Positions 20,439 through 31,625 of a stretch of 64,000 nucleotides of DNA are shown here, piece after piece (within the stretch, counting starts at the first letter, position 1; every line of letters begins with the position of its first letter). Made by a program: the position numbers and the translations under genes. The notes under the pieces were generated by a model. That model made no database searches and had not been told where the DNA came from. It saw only the letters and a program-made list of their open reading frames with translations. Source of the DNA: Cryptomeria japonica (taxonomy: Eukaryota; Streptophyta; Pinopsida; Cupressales; Cupressaceae); assembly GCF_030272615.1 (NCBI RefSeq), contig NC_081408.1, positions 767,533,330 to 767,597,329 on the forward strand, in the 5' to 3' direction.

Positions 20439-21683
20439 AAAGTTCTATGTGCTACTATCAGTCATGATTCAGAGAGATGGCTTCTAGATTCAGGGGCTTC
20501 TCATCATATGGCATCTTCGCAGTCTATGTTCTCTACATTTGAACCTTGCACCTTACCGCAGATTTTGATGGGCAATCATACATACATGGATATGATTCGG
20601 AAAGGATCTATTGGCATTGGGGATAACTCCTTCAATGATATGTTGTGTGTACCCCACTTGACAAACAATCTCCTTTCTATCTATCAAATCACACATGGCG
20701 CAACTAAGAGAGTTGTGGAGTTCACACTTGAGTCAGTTTTCATTAGAGACTTGGAGACTATAGCTATCATTGTGACTAGGGTGGTTGATCATGCATCTCG
20801 GTTATACTCTTTTTCAGATTTTGTTGATGATGATGATTTCACATTTCATGATTCTACACATGATGATCACACTTCTTGTGATGGTTCAGTTTTTGAGGAG
20901 AACTTTGGACACTTGAACATGGGGATTCTCACATGTGACCCCATTCTCGAGCCTTGTATTTCAACTCCTCATATTGATATCACATCACCTATTGCACCTG
21001 ATGATGTAGATAGTGCGACAGTTTTGCCTTCATGTGATTCAGTGCAACAGGATATTCATTGTCTTCCAGCTTCATATTCATGGGATGGTTACTTAACAGA
21101 CATTGCAGGTTTGTTTATTGAATCCTACATTGCAGATTTGGGAGACATCATTGATGACATTCATCTTCTCTTTGATGAAGGTGATCCTTCTTCGATTGTT
21201 GCGATAGAACACTATGACCCTCTTGTTCATTCTCTACATGATCATTCTTTCGAGGTTGACATGATTGTGGATACTTATGTACAACAGTTGGAGGTCTCTT
21301 TATTTTTTGAGGAGACATGTGAGTCTTTGGGACATGTTCTACATTCATCTCCACTAGATCTTGGAGTGCCTTTTTTAGCAGTGTGGCGCAGTTCACCACC
21401 TTTGGAGGGGGTATCTTTCAGCATCGACATGGGGACACTTGAACAGTTTTCAGAGATTCCTTTCATCATGAGTTTTCTTCATACATCTTCCCTTCATGAT
21501 TGGGGAGACTTCATGGATACACCTTTGGTTTTGTTTCTTCCTAAGGGGAGGAATGTTGTTCATCGTTCATGGAGCAGTTTCTTCATGCATCGAGCTTCTA
21601 TCATTGGTGCAAAATCCACATTAAGGGGGGGCTTCCTAGCTTCTCTTCTTCTCTCATATGGGGGGGATTTTTTCCTCACATAG
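20439..21683 (+). CDS. Copia protease fused to an unrecognised acidic ORF
   Basis: An open frame of about 415 codons continuing the gag frame after a TGA. The first part reads WLLDSGASHHM, the active-site aspartate motif of copia aspartic protease, followed by MCVPHLTNNLLSI-like sequence (here LCVPHLTNNLLSIYQ) and, at about 20905, FGHLNMGIL, the start of the GAG-pre-integrase zinc region. After that point integrase and reverse transcriptase should follow. Instead there are about 250 residues rich in Asp, Ser, His and Leu with no recognisable domain, ending shortly before the polypurine tract. A non-autonomous derivative is the simplest reading. No separate start codon is required if read through from gag; the first ATG in frame is at 20508. 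Confidence 0.6.
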   Translation, partial: KVLCATISHDSERWLLDSGASHHMASSQSMFSTFEPCTLPQILMGNHTYMDMIRKGSIGIGDNSFNDMLCVPHLTNNLLSIYQITHGATKRVVEFTLESVFIRDLETIAIIVTRVVDHASRLYSFSDFVDDDDFTFHDSTHDDHTSCDGSVFEENFGHLNMGILTCDPILEPCISTPHIDITSPIAPDDVDSATVLPSCDSVQQDIHCLPASYSWDGYLTDIAGLFIESYIADLGDIIDDIHLLFDEGDPSSIVAIEHYDPLVHSLHDHSFEVDMIVDTYVQQLEVSLFFEETCESLGHVLHSSPLDLGVPFLAVWRSSPPLEGVSFSIDMGTLEQFSEIPFIMSFLHTSSLHDWGDFMDTPLVLFLPKGRNVVHRSWSSFFMHRASIIGAKSTLRGGFLASLLLSYGGDFFLT

Positions 21684-21934
21684 GGTTTTTTCCTTCACAT
21701 ACTTCTATGAGAGTTCTTTGTATCTAGTTTTTCATCTCTCTTTTGGGGGAGGGTTTTTTCCCATTGGGTTTTTCTCTCTCTTCCCCGCCTTGTGAGAGAT
21801 TTCATTGCATTGGTTTTCATGCATTTGCATTTGTACATGGGTACCTAACATGGCCTCGTAGCTGGGACCCATCTTGCATTGCTTAGTTGCATTGTAGACT
21901 TAAGTGCATTCCCCTAAGTTGCACTTAAGGGGGG

Positions 21935-22383
21935 TGTTGGTGTAAATAATTATTCGTCATGGATATTATTACACTTTACTTAAGTTTACTTAGGAAATGT
22001 ATTTCATAGTAGTTTGGGTATGAGACACTTGGGTGTTTGTGCCACATTGGGATAGTGTGTGTAGGAGAAATTCCACCTTTTATGGTGTTGATCTTGTTGT
22101 TACACTCCACATTCAATGGGTGATCCACCTCATGTGGACTATTATATTGTTTCTCCTACCTACCCACACCTATTTCCTACCTACCCTTGTTTCTTATTGA
22201 GCCACATGTCATGTTTGTGTGCTCACATATCCCTAGCCTTGCCTATATAAGCAGGCTCATCTACATTGTATGTAATTGAACGATTGATCATTTATCTATT
22301 GATGAGAATACAGTTTATTCTTATCCTATATTTTGTCTCTCTATTGTACTTTTCATTGAGCTCTTGATCTTGGAAAAATCTCA
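21935..22383 (+). repeat. 3' LTR of the copia element
   Basis: 449 bp from TGTTGGTGTAAAT to TCTCA, directly after AAGGGGGG. Its last 273 bases match the truncated 5' LTR. Confidence 0.85.
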
Positions 22384-22826
22384 CAATATTTATATATATA
22401 AAAAAAGGCATGTCTGTCAAGTCAATACAAGTATTACAAAAATGTGGCATATGCCCTATCCAAATCGATATACAATAAAAATGTAGAATATATCTACATG
22501 TATTTGTCATTCTATGACCAAAACTAACACTATATGATCCTAAACTTGTGGTGGATCATCAAAATCAATCCTCTTCGATGCAGTACACGACTCTGTAGAT
22601 GGCTGCAAAATCACAATTCTAAAGCCAAGTTAGAATTCTTTTGTAGAAAATAGTTCACAATTAACAACATAACTATGCATTTAAATTTAATTCCTTTGCA
22701 ATTGAAATGTAGATTACCTCATCGGCTAATCTAGGAGCTAATGTCTTTGCTCTCCTCTCCTTGTCACTCTTAGGAGTTTTCTTGAAGATATACTTAAATG
22801 GATCCACGTTATGGTCACAAAAAGAC
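22384..22826. other. No gene seen (copy A only)
   Basis: AT-rich unique sequence between the copia LTR and the point (about 22826/59577) where similarity to copy B resumes. Confidence 0.5.
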
Positions 22827-25083
22827 TATTCGAGAAAAATTCGAAGTTAGTACATCACGTAAAAACCATGAGTTAGTTCGGTCACAAAAAGACCCTACTA
22901 AATATATCATTTTTCAGTATGGAGAATGTCTTATGAATGAAGGAAAAGTTTTAAATCTCATTAAAAATATATCATTTTTAACATTATCTGACAACTGGCT
23001 CATCTAGTATTTTACAATTTCATGTTCTCTCTCATCTTTTGTACTAATATAAAGAACATAAATAAAGTTTTTAGGCTTAGAAGGTTAAATGGGCTTTCGA
23101 AAGGGAAATGCCTAAACTAGCTCAGATTAATCAAAACCCATTACATTTTAAAGCTTCACTTAGCTTACAAGTATGTTGAGTAAACAGGATTTACAATGTA
23201 GTTGAATATTTTCTATCTATCTCGATATAATTTTCTGTTGTTTTACCCTTTCCTTGCTTGTTTAAAATATAAATGAGTTATATTTGTAACAGTTTCTCTC
23301 TTTTTATTTCCCTAAAAATTACAGGTCTGTGCTCAAGACTAGACCATTATCTCAAAGTGAGTCTTGTCTTGAATATTTCTTCAAATCTCTAATATTTATA
23401 GACAGTGCAAAAGTCTTGGTTTAATTTGAATATATACTACTTTGCAGATATGAGGACCGAGAGAAAATAAACTCGATCGAACTAGCTATTTGTCCAATTT
23501 CACTTCAATTCTCAATGCACAAAAACCCAATCCAACTATTACTATTGCATTTTTGTGTGTAGAGATCAATTATCAAGATGGTTCAAGAAAAATCTTGGTC
23601 TATTTTAAGAATTTGTCATGTAGAGATCAACTATCAGTCTCTAATATCTAATCATTGAAGGGAAAGATAGTTTTATATATTAGAAACTGAAATTGTAATG
23701 TATATATTTTTAGTGTTCTAGAGTGGTTTTACAAAGTATTTGCAATGTATATGAAATGATGAACAATTTCAAATTGCATCAACTCATTAAGTTATACTGC
23801 TTAAAAAAGACATTGTAAAGTTAATTGTTAGATTGGAGCCAAGTTACCTATCAAGTAAATTGTTAGATTGGAGACAATTAGATGGAAAGTCATTCTTCCA
23901 TAGGCTTTGTACACGTGAAAGAATGCCACAAATCTATTAATATACAATTTTTTGTACAATTAAGGTTGTTCTTTCAAGAACATAAATCTTGAATAAGGAA
24001 TGCATACATAAAATTTATACAAGTAAATGGTGATATTGAAGCCAAATTACCTATCAAGTAAATTATTAGATTGGAAGAAATTACATAGAAAGTCATTCTT
24101 CCATACACGCTGTACATTTTGCTCAAATGTCATAAATTAATTATTATACAAAAAATTTAAGATTAAGGTTGTTCTTTCATAAATATCTATTGAATGAGGA
24201 ATGCATGCATAAAATAGTAGAGTGAATATGAGAAAATGTTATTATGTGGAAATAAACTAAAGAACAAACATGATTTTTTAGAATCTATTTTTGATTGTTT
24301 GAAGAATTTGCATTTGATAAATTTGTCAAATGTACCTCAACAACATATGAATTTTGTTATATTTTTGTAAATAACACATCATTATAAAATGCAATGAAGA
24401 AAGTTGAATTATACTACTTTAATAGACAAAAAAAAATCTACCCATTTTTTAAATGATTAAACAACTCTTACATATTTTTAAATATAATATTATATCTTTC
24501 ATGTCTTAATATCTAATATTCAATAATATCTATTAACAAAAGAATGTCATAACCAATTAAAAGTATCATTAAATACATTCAAAATATGTAATTGATGAAA
24601 GAAAAGAATAGTGAATAACTCACACAAAATTTGGTTTAGATTGACCATACTAACACCTCAAGTTTTCTTGCATTCACTTTACCAAAACCCATATCTAAAA
24701 TGTCATTGACGTAAAATTTATAAACACAAAACAAAGTTTGCTTAGGAAAGAAAGCAACGTATTCAAAATCGGTTCAGATGGTAAACGAAATATAGCTTTA
24801 AAAATTTAGGAATGAACTTAAATAGGGTAAAAGGGATGGCCTCATCCACAATATTAAACTATTTACTATTTACATTTTGCTTGCCTTTTTTTTTCATAAT
24901 TTAGCTATTTCATTACATTTGGAAGTAAGTCGTCTGAACATATTATGTATGTGGAAATAAAAATCTTTAAATATTGATTAAATATTAAAAATATAAATAA
25001 TATTAAAAAAATTAAAATATTATTATATTTTTAATAATTTATAGTATTATATTAATTATATTTATAATCTTATATATATATAT
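22827..25083. other. AT-rich shared region, no gene recognised, copy A
   Basis: Matches 59578-61016 in copy B apart from 23536-24345, which is missing there. A plus-strand frame (22798-23007) and its B counterpart (59569-59805) share KNHELVRSQKDPTKYIIFQY, but no family is recognised and the frame is short. The rest is AT-rich, ending in TA repeats next to the LINE tail. Confidence 0.5.
23831..24215. repeat. ~200-bp tandem duplication (copy A only)
   Basis: 23831-24015 and 24031-24215 share AAGTTACCTATCAAGTAAAT, AAAGTCATTCTTCCATA and AAGGTTGTTCTTTCA in the same order. They lie inside the ~810-bp segment that copy B lacks. Confidence 0.8.
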
Positions 25084-25103
25084 ATGAAGGGGTAAAAACT
25101 TTA

Positions 25104-25680
25104 TTAAGAATTAGAAAAGAGTATTACAATCACAACTAGGGGATCCAGCCCCAAAAACTCAAGAATCAAAACTATAAATCCAAGAACAAAACCAACTATC
25201 TTCCAGATTCCTATCCTCCTCAAGGAGTTGATCCAAATCCTGACATAACTCAGGGACATCTGCATCCAATCCTCAATCTTCCAGCCATCATCATGCTCGG
25301 AAGCCAATTTGGCCAAACAGTCAGCTACTCGATTCCACTCCCTCAGAATATGAACAAATGAAACCTCCTCCATTCAGCAACTAACCTGAAGAACTCGTTG
25401 AACAACCAAGGCTAACTGCCAATTAATATCAGACCTTATCTCAATCAACAAGTTAATCAAGATCTAAGAATTAGCCCTCACAAATAACCCTTCGCCATCC
25501 CAAGGCACAAGCCCTCTCTACATCATAAAGAATTGCCAAACCCTCCATGAGATTAACAATCTTCTCCCCCTCATGAACTGAGAAAATATATATCATCGAA
25601 CCCTCTACATCCCCAGCAACCCCACCAATCCTAGCAGGTCTAGGGTTGCCTCTAGAAGAACCATCAGTGTTGATTCTCAA
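25104..25680 (-). pseudogene. LINE RNase H domain pseudogene, copy A
   Basis: Minus strand: RINTDGSSRGNPRPARIGG (first Asp), then NLMEGLAILYDVERACALGW (Glu), then after a break VSFVHILREWNRVADCLAKL (last Asp, usually R..N..AD.LA). This RNase H is found at the ORF2 C-terminus of many plant L1 elements and would degrade the RNA strand of RNA:DNA hybrids. It is split by a stop/frameshift between 25373 and 25471. Confidence 0.85.
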
Positions 25681-25983
25681 AACACCAACTGGAGGAGGTA
25701 GTCACCGACCCATCCTCAGCACTCTCCTGTACCCAATCTTGTATCTCTTGAAACCTCCATAAAATGACTAAATCCCTTGTAGACCAAGTCTTTCCATCAA
25801 CTTTGCATCCCCTTTCCCCAAGGGGAAAACTAGTTCACTCTTAGGTGCAACTGTCTCTTGTATCATACCTAACATGCACATCCACACTTGCTGACCTATC
25901 AAATTCACACAATGAAATATCCTAGGATTTCACTCCAACCAAATTTTCCATAGAAGAAAAGTAGGTCCAACATACCAGACATC

Positions 25984-27022
25984 CTACAAAAAGGAGGTCA
26001 TCGAGGGGGGCCTTCCCATACTATCCCAGAACTCCACCAAAGAGGAAGCATGAACAAAAGGTTGTCTCCAAACTTCCCACCACCAATGCCAAAGTTGCAT
26101 AACAAAGGAGCACCTGATGGACAAGTGCAAGGAATCTTCCTCGTCTTTCATACATAGAACACAAATAGAAGGCCCTTGAAAACCATGTTTACGTATATTA
26201 TCCCAAGTCAAGCACCTATTCCAAGCCAAAGTCTAGATAGAAATTACATTTTGGCCACGAGATCTTATTCCACACCCTCTTCCACCAATTAACCTCTGCC
26301 CTAGCTAGCTTTTGAGCCAATAACCCCTGATAACCAGAAGCAACAGAGTAGATCCTCTTATAATTATGGGTCCACGCCTGAATGTCTTCTTCCAGGAGAG
26401 AACTACAACACCTACTACACAGAATCTTGTGAAGCTCAACACTCTCCTCTTGCATTCCCATATCTAGCCACTTAGTGAGATCCTTCCAACAAGCCCTCAC
26501 CAACTAGTCATAAAAGGAGAAGGACTTGAATTCACTCACCCTATCCCAACCAACTATAAGAAATCTTTAGCACAAAGGAATCAAGTGAGGAAACTGTAAG
26601 GTAAGAGGAGGGAAACCATCCCAAGAATCTGAACAAAAAAGGGCTTCAGTACCCCACCTACAGATCCAAAATAAACCATCCTTGATGAGGTTTTCACCCT
26701 TCTACAAAGTATTCTAAATCACTGAACCTTTCTCCACAAGAGGGTATCTAGGAATATCATAACGAGGAGCTCCAAGAAAATATTTAAGAGCAATTATTAT
26801 AGCCCACAAATGATCTTGCTCCACACACCATCTCCAAAAAAGCTTAGCAGACACAACTTCTCTGAACAATGTTGATTGGCTGAGCCCCAACCCTCCATAT
26901 TGCTTTGGACTGCACACATCTTCCCACATGACCAAGATCCACTTGGAGGACCCCAAGCATCCTCCCCATAAAAACTCTCTCTCCAAAGAATCCAACTCCT
27001 TAAGGAACCCCACAAGAGCCAC
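25984..27022 (-). pseudogene. LINE RT C-terminal and zinc-binding region, copy A
   Basis: Minus strand: 26714-27022 carries LEREFLWGGCLGSSKWIL and YGGLGLSQ, typical of the region after LINE RT. 26216-26503 is a linker. 25984-26229 has MAWNRCLTWDNIRKHGF and CVLCMKDEEDSLHLSIRC, the zf-RVT domain (C..C...H...C). Frames are separated by stops, and copy B shows the same breaks. Confidence 0.85.
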
Positions 27023-27299
27023 CTAAAGCATACACCTATAAGTAGGGAGATTCTTTGCAACCGACTTTAGAAGATGAACTTGCCCAACAAAAGACAGCCA
27101 TCTATGTGTCCAATGAGTGACTTTCATCCAAAACTTGTCAATAATACCCTACCAAGAACCCTTGGGAAGATGACCAATAGATATTCAAATACCCAAATAA
27201 GTAAAAGGAAGGGTCCCAACCTGACACCTCAAGATGTTAGCAATTCTTCTCTAGATGGGTACTAGAGTATTGAAGAAAAAAATGGAGGATTTATCCTCA

Positions 27300-28150
27300 T
27301 TAATCAATTGTCCTGAAGCCACAAGATATATGTCCACCAAATACCTTAAAGAGTAGCCTCCCTAGCAGTAGCCATGCCCATAAAGGCAGTATCATCAACA
27401 AACTACAAATGAGATTGCAAAAGCAAATCTCCACCCCAGCACCTAAATGATGCCTAACTCAACATTTCTTTTCAACAAATGTCCAAGCCCCTCAGCAAGA
27501 AGTAGAAATAAGTATGGGTAGAGAGGATCCCCTTGGTGTATACCCCTAGAAGCCCCAAAAAAGATCATAGTGGTCTCCATTTATCAACACTAAGAAGGAC
27601 ACTAAAGTAAAACAACTCATGACCCATTGGATCCACTCCTCACAAAACCGAAAAGCAACCAAGATCTTATGCAGGAAGGACCATTTAACTCTGTCATAAG
27701 CTTTATCCATATCCAACTTTATGAACATCATCTTCTTGTGGGAGCTAGCCATGGAATGAATAGTTTCTGTAGCAATAACAACTCCATCTAGAATTTTTTG
27801 ACCCTCAACAAATCCACTATGTTCCTTCAAGATTAGCCCCTTAAGCCACTTCTTCAACCTCTCAGCCATTAATTTCGAAATAATTTCATATTTCACATTG
27901 CAAAGGGAAATAGGTCGAAACTGAGTTAGCCTATTCGCCCCTTCACACTTGGGAATGAGAGAAATGAAAGTGGAATTAAAAGCTCTTAACATCTATTTTC
28001 TCTTCTCAGACTCCTAGACAACCGCCAAAAGATCCAACTTTATAATTTCCCAGAATTCTTGAAAAAAACTCTATCAAGAAACCATCAAACCAAGAGCTTT
28101 CCCTCTCTTAATCTGAAACACAATCTCCTCCACCTCATCAAGAGAAATCT
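27300..28150 (-). pseudogene. LINE reverse transcriptase pseudogene, copy A
   Basis: Minus strand reads EEIVFQIKRGKALGFDGF (RT fingers, normally KSPGPDGF), then the longest open piece at 27546-27992 with FRPISLCNVKYEIISK, GFVEGQKILDGV and MMFIKLDMDKAYDRVKW, which are hallmark motifs of plant L1 RT, including the first catalytic Asp of DMDKAYD. The active-site box appears as FVDDTAFMG near 27385-27406 instead of FADD, with a stop just before it. RT would copy the element's RNA at a nicked target; here it is broken by stops near 27545 and 27995. Confidence 0.9.
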
Positions 28151-28360
28151 CTCTCATTAGATACTCAATTCTAATTAAGTTCTGATTAAGTTCTGATTAA
28201 TTTTTTATAATTTCCTAGAATTCTTGAAAAAAACTCTATCAAGAAACCATCAAACCAAGAGCTTTCCCTCTCTTAATCTGAAACACAATCCCCTCCAGCT
28301 CATCAAGAGAAATCTCTCTCATTAGATACTCAATTCTAATTTAACTCTAATTAATTTCTG
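28041..28360. repeat. 165-bp tandem duplication at the LINE 5' end
   Basis: 28041-28205 and 28206-28360 share TAATTTCC.AGAATTCTTGAA and the following RT-coding stretch almost exactly (CTCCTCCACCTC vs CCCCTCCAGCTC). Each contains the start of the RT domain, so the LINE begins with a doubled segment. Copy B cannot be checked because the window ends there. Confidence 0.85.
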
Positions 28361-28414
28361 ATTATTTTTTTTGTGTGTGCATGTAGGTACATCTTGTAAC
28401 TGCTTTTAACGATG

Positions 28415-28525
28415 GAGATCTAATTTATCTAGATCGCTTTTGAAACTACGAAGATCTAATTTATCTAGATCGCTTTTGAAACTACAAAGATCTAATTTAT
28501 CTAGATCACTTTTGAAACTACTTTT
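28415..28525. repeat. ~36-bp tandem repeat, three units
   Basis: GATCTAATTTATCTAGATCG followed by CTTTTGAAACTAC, repeated three times. Confidence 0.9.
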
Positions 28526-28599
28526 AATACATCTTAGATTGGATCAAACTTATATAATACTTTAGATTTCAGAATATTGGGTTCTTTAATATATAGATT

Positions 28600-30330
28600 T
28601 AAGACACGCATACATGTTCTAATGTACATGCATGACGCCTTTGGATCACATAATATGACCCCTTGGGACACCTTGTGATCCTATGGGGTCATACATGTAC
28701 ATGGTCCTAGAAAGGGTTGAATGCATGAGTTAGAGTGCATGCACATGTGTGATAGGCCTTTAGGACCACATTATGTCCTAAGGGGTCATATGTGATCCTA
28801 AGGGGTCACGCATGTGTTCTAACAGATGCATGACCCCTTAGGACCATATATGAGCCCTTTTAACATCCTATACTTAGTGTATACAATATACCCCAACTAC
28901 TAAGATGTTAAAAGGGCTCATATGTGGTCCTAAGGGGTCACACATGTTCTCTAACACATGTGTGACCCTTAGGACAACATATGACCCCTTAGAACACAAT
29001 GTGGTCCTAGTAAAGGCATGTCACACACATGCACATGTTCTAACTCATGGTATAATATGGACATGGCTTAAAATGGGATGCAGGCCTAATTCGGACATGT
29101 GGCAAGAAAGGGGGTCAAACTAAATTATAGAACACATGTGGCTTAAAAGGGGAATGAATTTGAAAACAGGAGATGGCTTAAGGGGATATGCGCATGTGTT
29201 CTAGAATGTACATGTGTGACCCCTTAGGACCACATATGACCCAGGCTTAGAACACAATGTGGTCCTAAAGGCCCATCACACACATGCATGCATTCTCACT
29301 CATGGTATAATATGAACATGGCTTAAAAGGGGATGCAAGCCTAATTGGGACATGTGGAAAGAAAGGGGATCAAACTAAATTGTACGACATGTGGCTTAAA
29401 AGGGGAATGAATTTGAAAGTACATGTGTGACCCCTTAGGACCACATATGACCCCTTAGGGTAACTATGTGATCCTATGGGGTTATACACATATACATGGT
29501 CCTATAAGGGGTTGAACGCATGAGTTAGTTGACGTGTGCATGTGTGACAACCCTTTAGGACAACATTGTGTTCTAAGGGACCATCAATTATACCCCAACT
29601 ACTAGGATGTTAAAAGGGCTCATATGTGGTCCTAAGGGGTCACGCATGTGTTCTAACACATGCGTGACCCCTTAGGATCACATATATGACCCCTTAGAAC
29701 ACAATGTGGTCCTAAAGGCCCATCACACATGCACGCATTCTAACTCATGTGTTCAACCCCTTAGAACCATGTACATGTATGACCCCATAGGATCGTGCAT
29801 AGTGTCCTAAGGGGTCATGTATGTGGTCCTAAGGGGTCACACATGTACATTAGAATGTGCATGTGTGACCCCTTAGGACCACATACATGACCCCTTTGGA
29901 CACTATTCTTGATCGTATGGGGTCATATATGGTCGTAAGGGGTTGAACACGTGTACGTGACCCTTTAGGGCCACATATTCAATGACCCCTTGGGATACTA
30001 GGATGTTAAAAGGGGCCATACATGGTGGACTAAGGGGTCACGCATGTGTTAAAACACATGAGTGACCCCTTACGACCAAATATGATCCCTTAGGACGTGA
30101 TGTGATCCTATGTGGTCATAGGGGGGTATGTTGTATACACTAGATGTTAAAAGGGGCCATATGTGGCCATAAGGGGTCATGACCCATTAGGACATGATGT
30201 GATCCTATGGGATCATATGTGGTCCTAAGCGGTTGTGCATCTGTTAGAACACATGCATGACCCCTTACAATCCATTGTGCTCCTATATGGTCATATATTA
30301 GGTCATATGGGTCAAATGGTCATGTATGTC
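28600..30330. repeat. 1.7-kb array of palindromic repeats (GGTCCTAAGGGGTCA family)
   Basis: More than 25 copies of GGTCCTAAGGGGTCA or its reverse complement TGACCCCTTAGGACC, in both orientations and linked by acatgtg/cacatgt. Neighbouring opposite copies form hairpins. The clearest has perfect 29-nt arms at 29817-29845 and 29860-29888 with a 14-nt loop. Another spans about 28919-28978. Longer units (gtgtatacaatataccccaactac...) are also repeated. No coding potential. Confidence 0.9.
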
Positions 30331-30905
30331 ATCCTATAAGTTTTGGTTTTTCAACATTTTCATTTTATTTTGAAAAAAGGTTTTAGTTTTACTTTTTCTA
30401 CATTTTAGTTAAATTTCTATGTTTTGGTTTTTGCTTTGGTAAATTTTAACAATGTTTTAGTTTTGTTTTTGTTGTAATTTTTTGGTTTTGGTTTTCATTT
30501 TGATTTTGTATTAAATATTTTGGTTTTGATTTTTTGGGGGGTTTTGGTTTCGTTTCAAGGTTTTCAACATTTTTATTAAATTTATTCATCAACCATGAAA
30601 AAATAATTTTATAAAAAAAATAGTATTATTAAAACCTAGATTAACATTTTTTAAAAATCCCAATCTAATCAATTCATAAAAAAAAATCATTATCAATAAT
30701 TAAAAAAATAAATTTCAAACTAAATTTAACTAATTTTGAAACTAATAAATAAATTTTTAAACTAAAAACATACTTTTCTAATGAAAAAATAATTAATATT
30801 AAACTAAAAATCAATTTTTTTAAACAAAAAATATAATTTTTAAACTAAAAATCTATTTTTTAAAACTAAAAATTTATTTTAAATATGAATTATTGAAAAA
30901 AAGGG
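30331..30905. other. AT-rich low-complexity DNA
   Basis: TTTTGGTTTT-type and AAACTAAAAAT-type low-complexity runs. No gene. Confidence 0.8.
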
Positions 30906-30959
30906 GTGTTGAGCATACCTGGAAGACTTGCAAGAGGCTTGTTGGCACCTTCTAGGGAG

Positions 30960-31195
30960 GGCTCCACTCCTTCAATCAGGATCCCGTATGGCAATAATAA
31001 CCCCACTACGTGTTTAAAAAAAATTATATATTTGAAACGGGATATCGTGTTGAAATGAAACGGGATCCCATTTCATTTCAACACGGATCCATGTTTCATT
31101 TCAACATGGGATCTCATTTGGGGTTCTAGGCTCAGGATCCCGTTTGGTTTTCAGCGCGGGATCCCATGCGTAGGCGGGATCCCAATTCGTCTCCT
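30960..31195. repeat. Cluster of GGGATCCC motifs
   Basis: About eight GGGATCCC/GGATCC sites within 235 bases, mixed with repeats of GTTTCATTTCAACA. No gene. 31196-31625 also holds nothing recognisable. Confidence 0.7.
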
Positions 31196-31625
31196 ATTGA
31201 CTCTGGTTGATTTCCACTTTTTACTAAGTCTAAAACTTCCATATTAAGTGGCCACAACTTCTTTCACTTACCCTAAGTAAAGATTCCAATAGAGTGAATG
31301 GCATGTGAATTGGAGTTCCCTAGGTCAAGTTATGAAAAGATTAGTGAACAATGGTAGATTAGGTTTTAGAGAAACATACCTATAAATAGTTAAATTTTCA
31401 CCATTTTCTTGTCTTATTCACTTTTTCAATATCAAGTGTAGAGGGGTCCACATGAGTCAAGATGCCAAGTAGACAAGCACTTCAACCCACAAGGATGGAG
31501 GCCCTAAGGTGGGCTCTTGAGGAGGGTGGCCAAACACATGAGGTAGGACATCCAACTCTGATTTGTATTGAATTTTATTTTTTTTATTTTTTTTGCATGT
31601 AGTCCTAGTTTGACCTATGGCCCCC

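Larger units (their letters stand above)
17932..22383 (+). mobile_element. Defective Ty1/copia element lacking integrase, RT and RNase H
   Basis: A truncated 5' LTR (17932-18205) and a complete 3' LTR (21935-22383, 449 bp, TG...CA) bracket a gag-protease coding region only. The primer-binding site TGGTATCAGAGC (18208-18219) matches the 3' end complement of initiator tRNA-Met, and the polypurine tract AAGGGGGG lies at 21927-21934. About 173 bases of the 5' LTR are missing, so target duplication cannot be tested. The overlapping LTR parts differ at about 7 of 275 positions. The polymerase is replaced by an acidic unrecognised ORF. The element is absent from copy B. Confidence 0.85.
1..28067. 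repeat. Segmental duplication, copy A
   Basis: This block is repeated in the same orientation at about 41091-64000. Matching landmarks are 894/41941, 2464/43511, 7136/47699, 9219/50924, 12131/53819, 25104/61038 and 27546/63479. Identity by eye is about 97% in shared parts. The offset steps from about 41047 to 40344, 41700 and 35934 because of copy-specific segments: 4730-5480, 12605-22826 and about 23536-24345 are in A only. The copy begins before the window, so its left edge is unknown. Confidence 0.95.
25084..28205 (-). mobile_element. 5'-truncated L1-type LINE, copy A
   Basis: Minus-strand non-LTR retrotransposon ORF2 remnant. In reading order: RT (28150 to about 27300), C-terminal linker (27022-26714, EFLWGG...GGLGL), zinc-binding domain (26229-25984) and RNase H (25680-25260). 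The endonuclease and ORF1 are missing, so it is 5'-truncated, as is usual for LINEs. The 3' end carries AATAAAG then CCCCTTCA followed by a (TA)n tail at 25060-25083. Many stops and frameshifts; inactive. Confidence 0.9.

Noticed and set aside
21148-21469. Minus-strand frames under the copia acidic ORF
   Set aside because: Short, overlapping each other, and without content; shadows of the plus-strand frame.
28600-30330. Possible CRISPR-like array
   Set aside because: Repeats occur in both orientations, spacers are themselves repeated, and the context is a plant nuclear genome with no cas genes.
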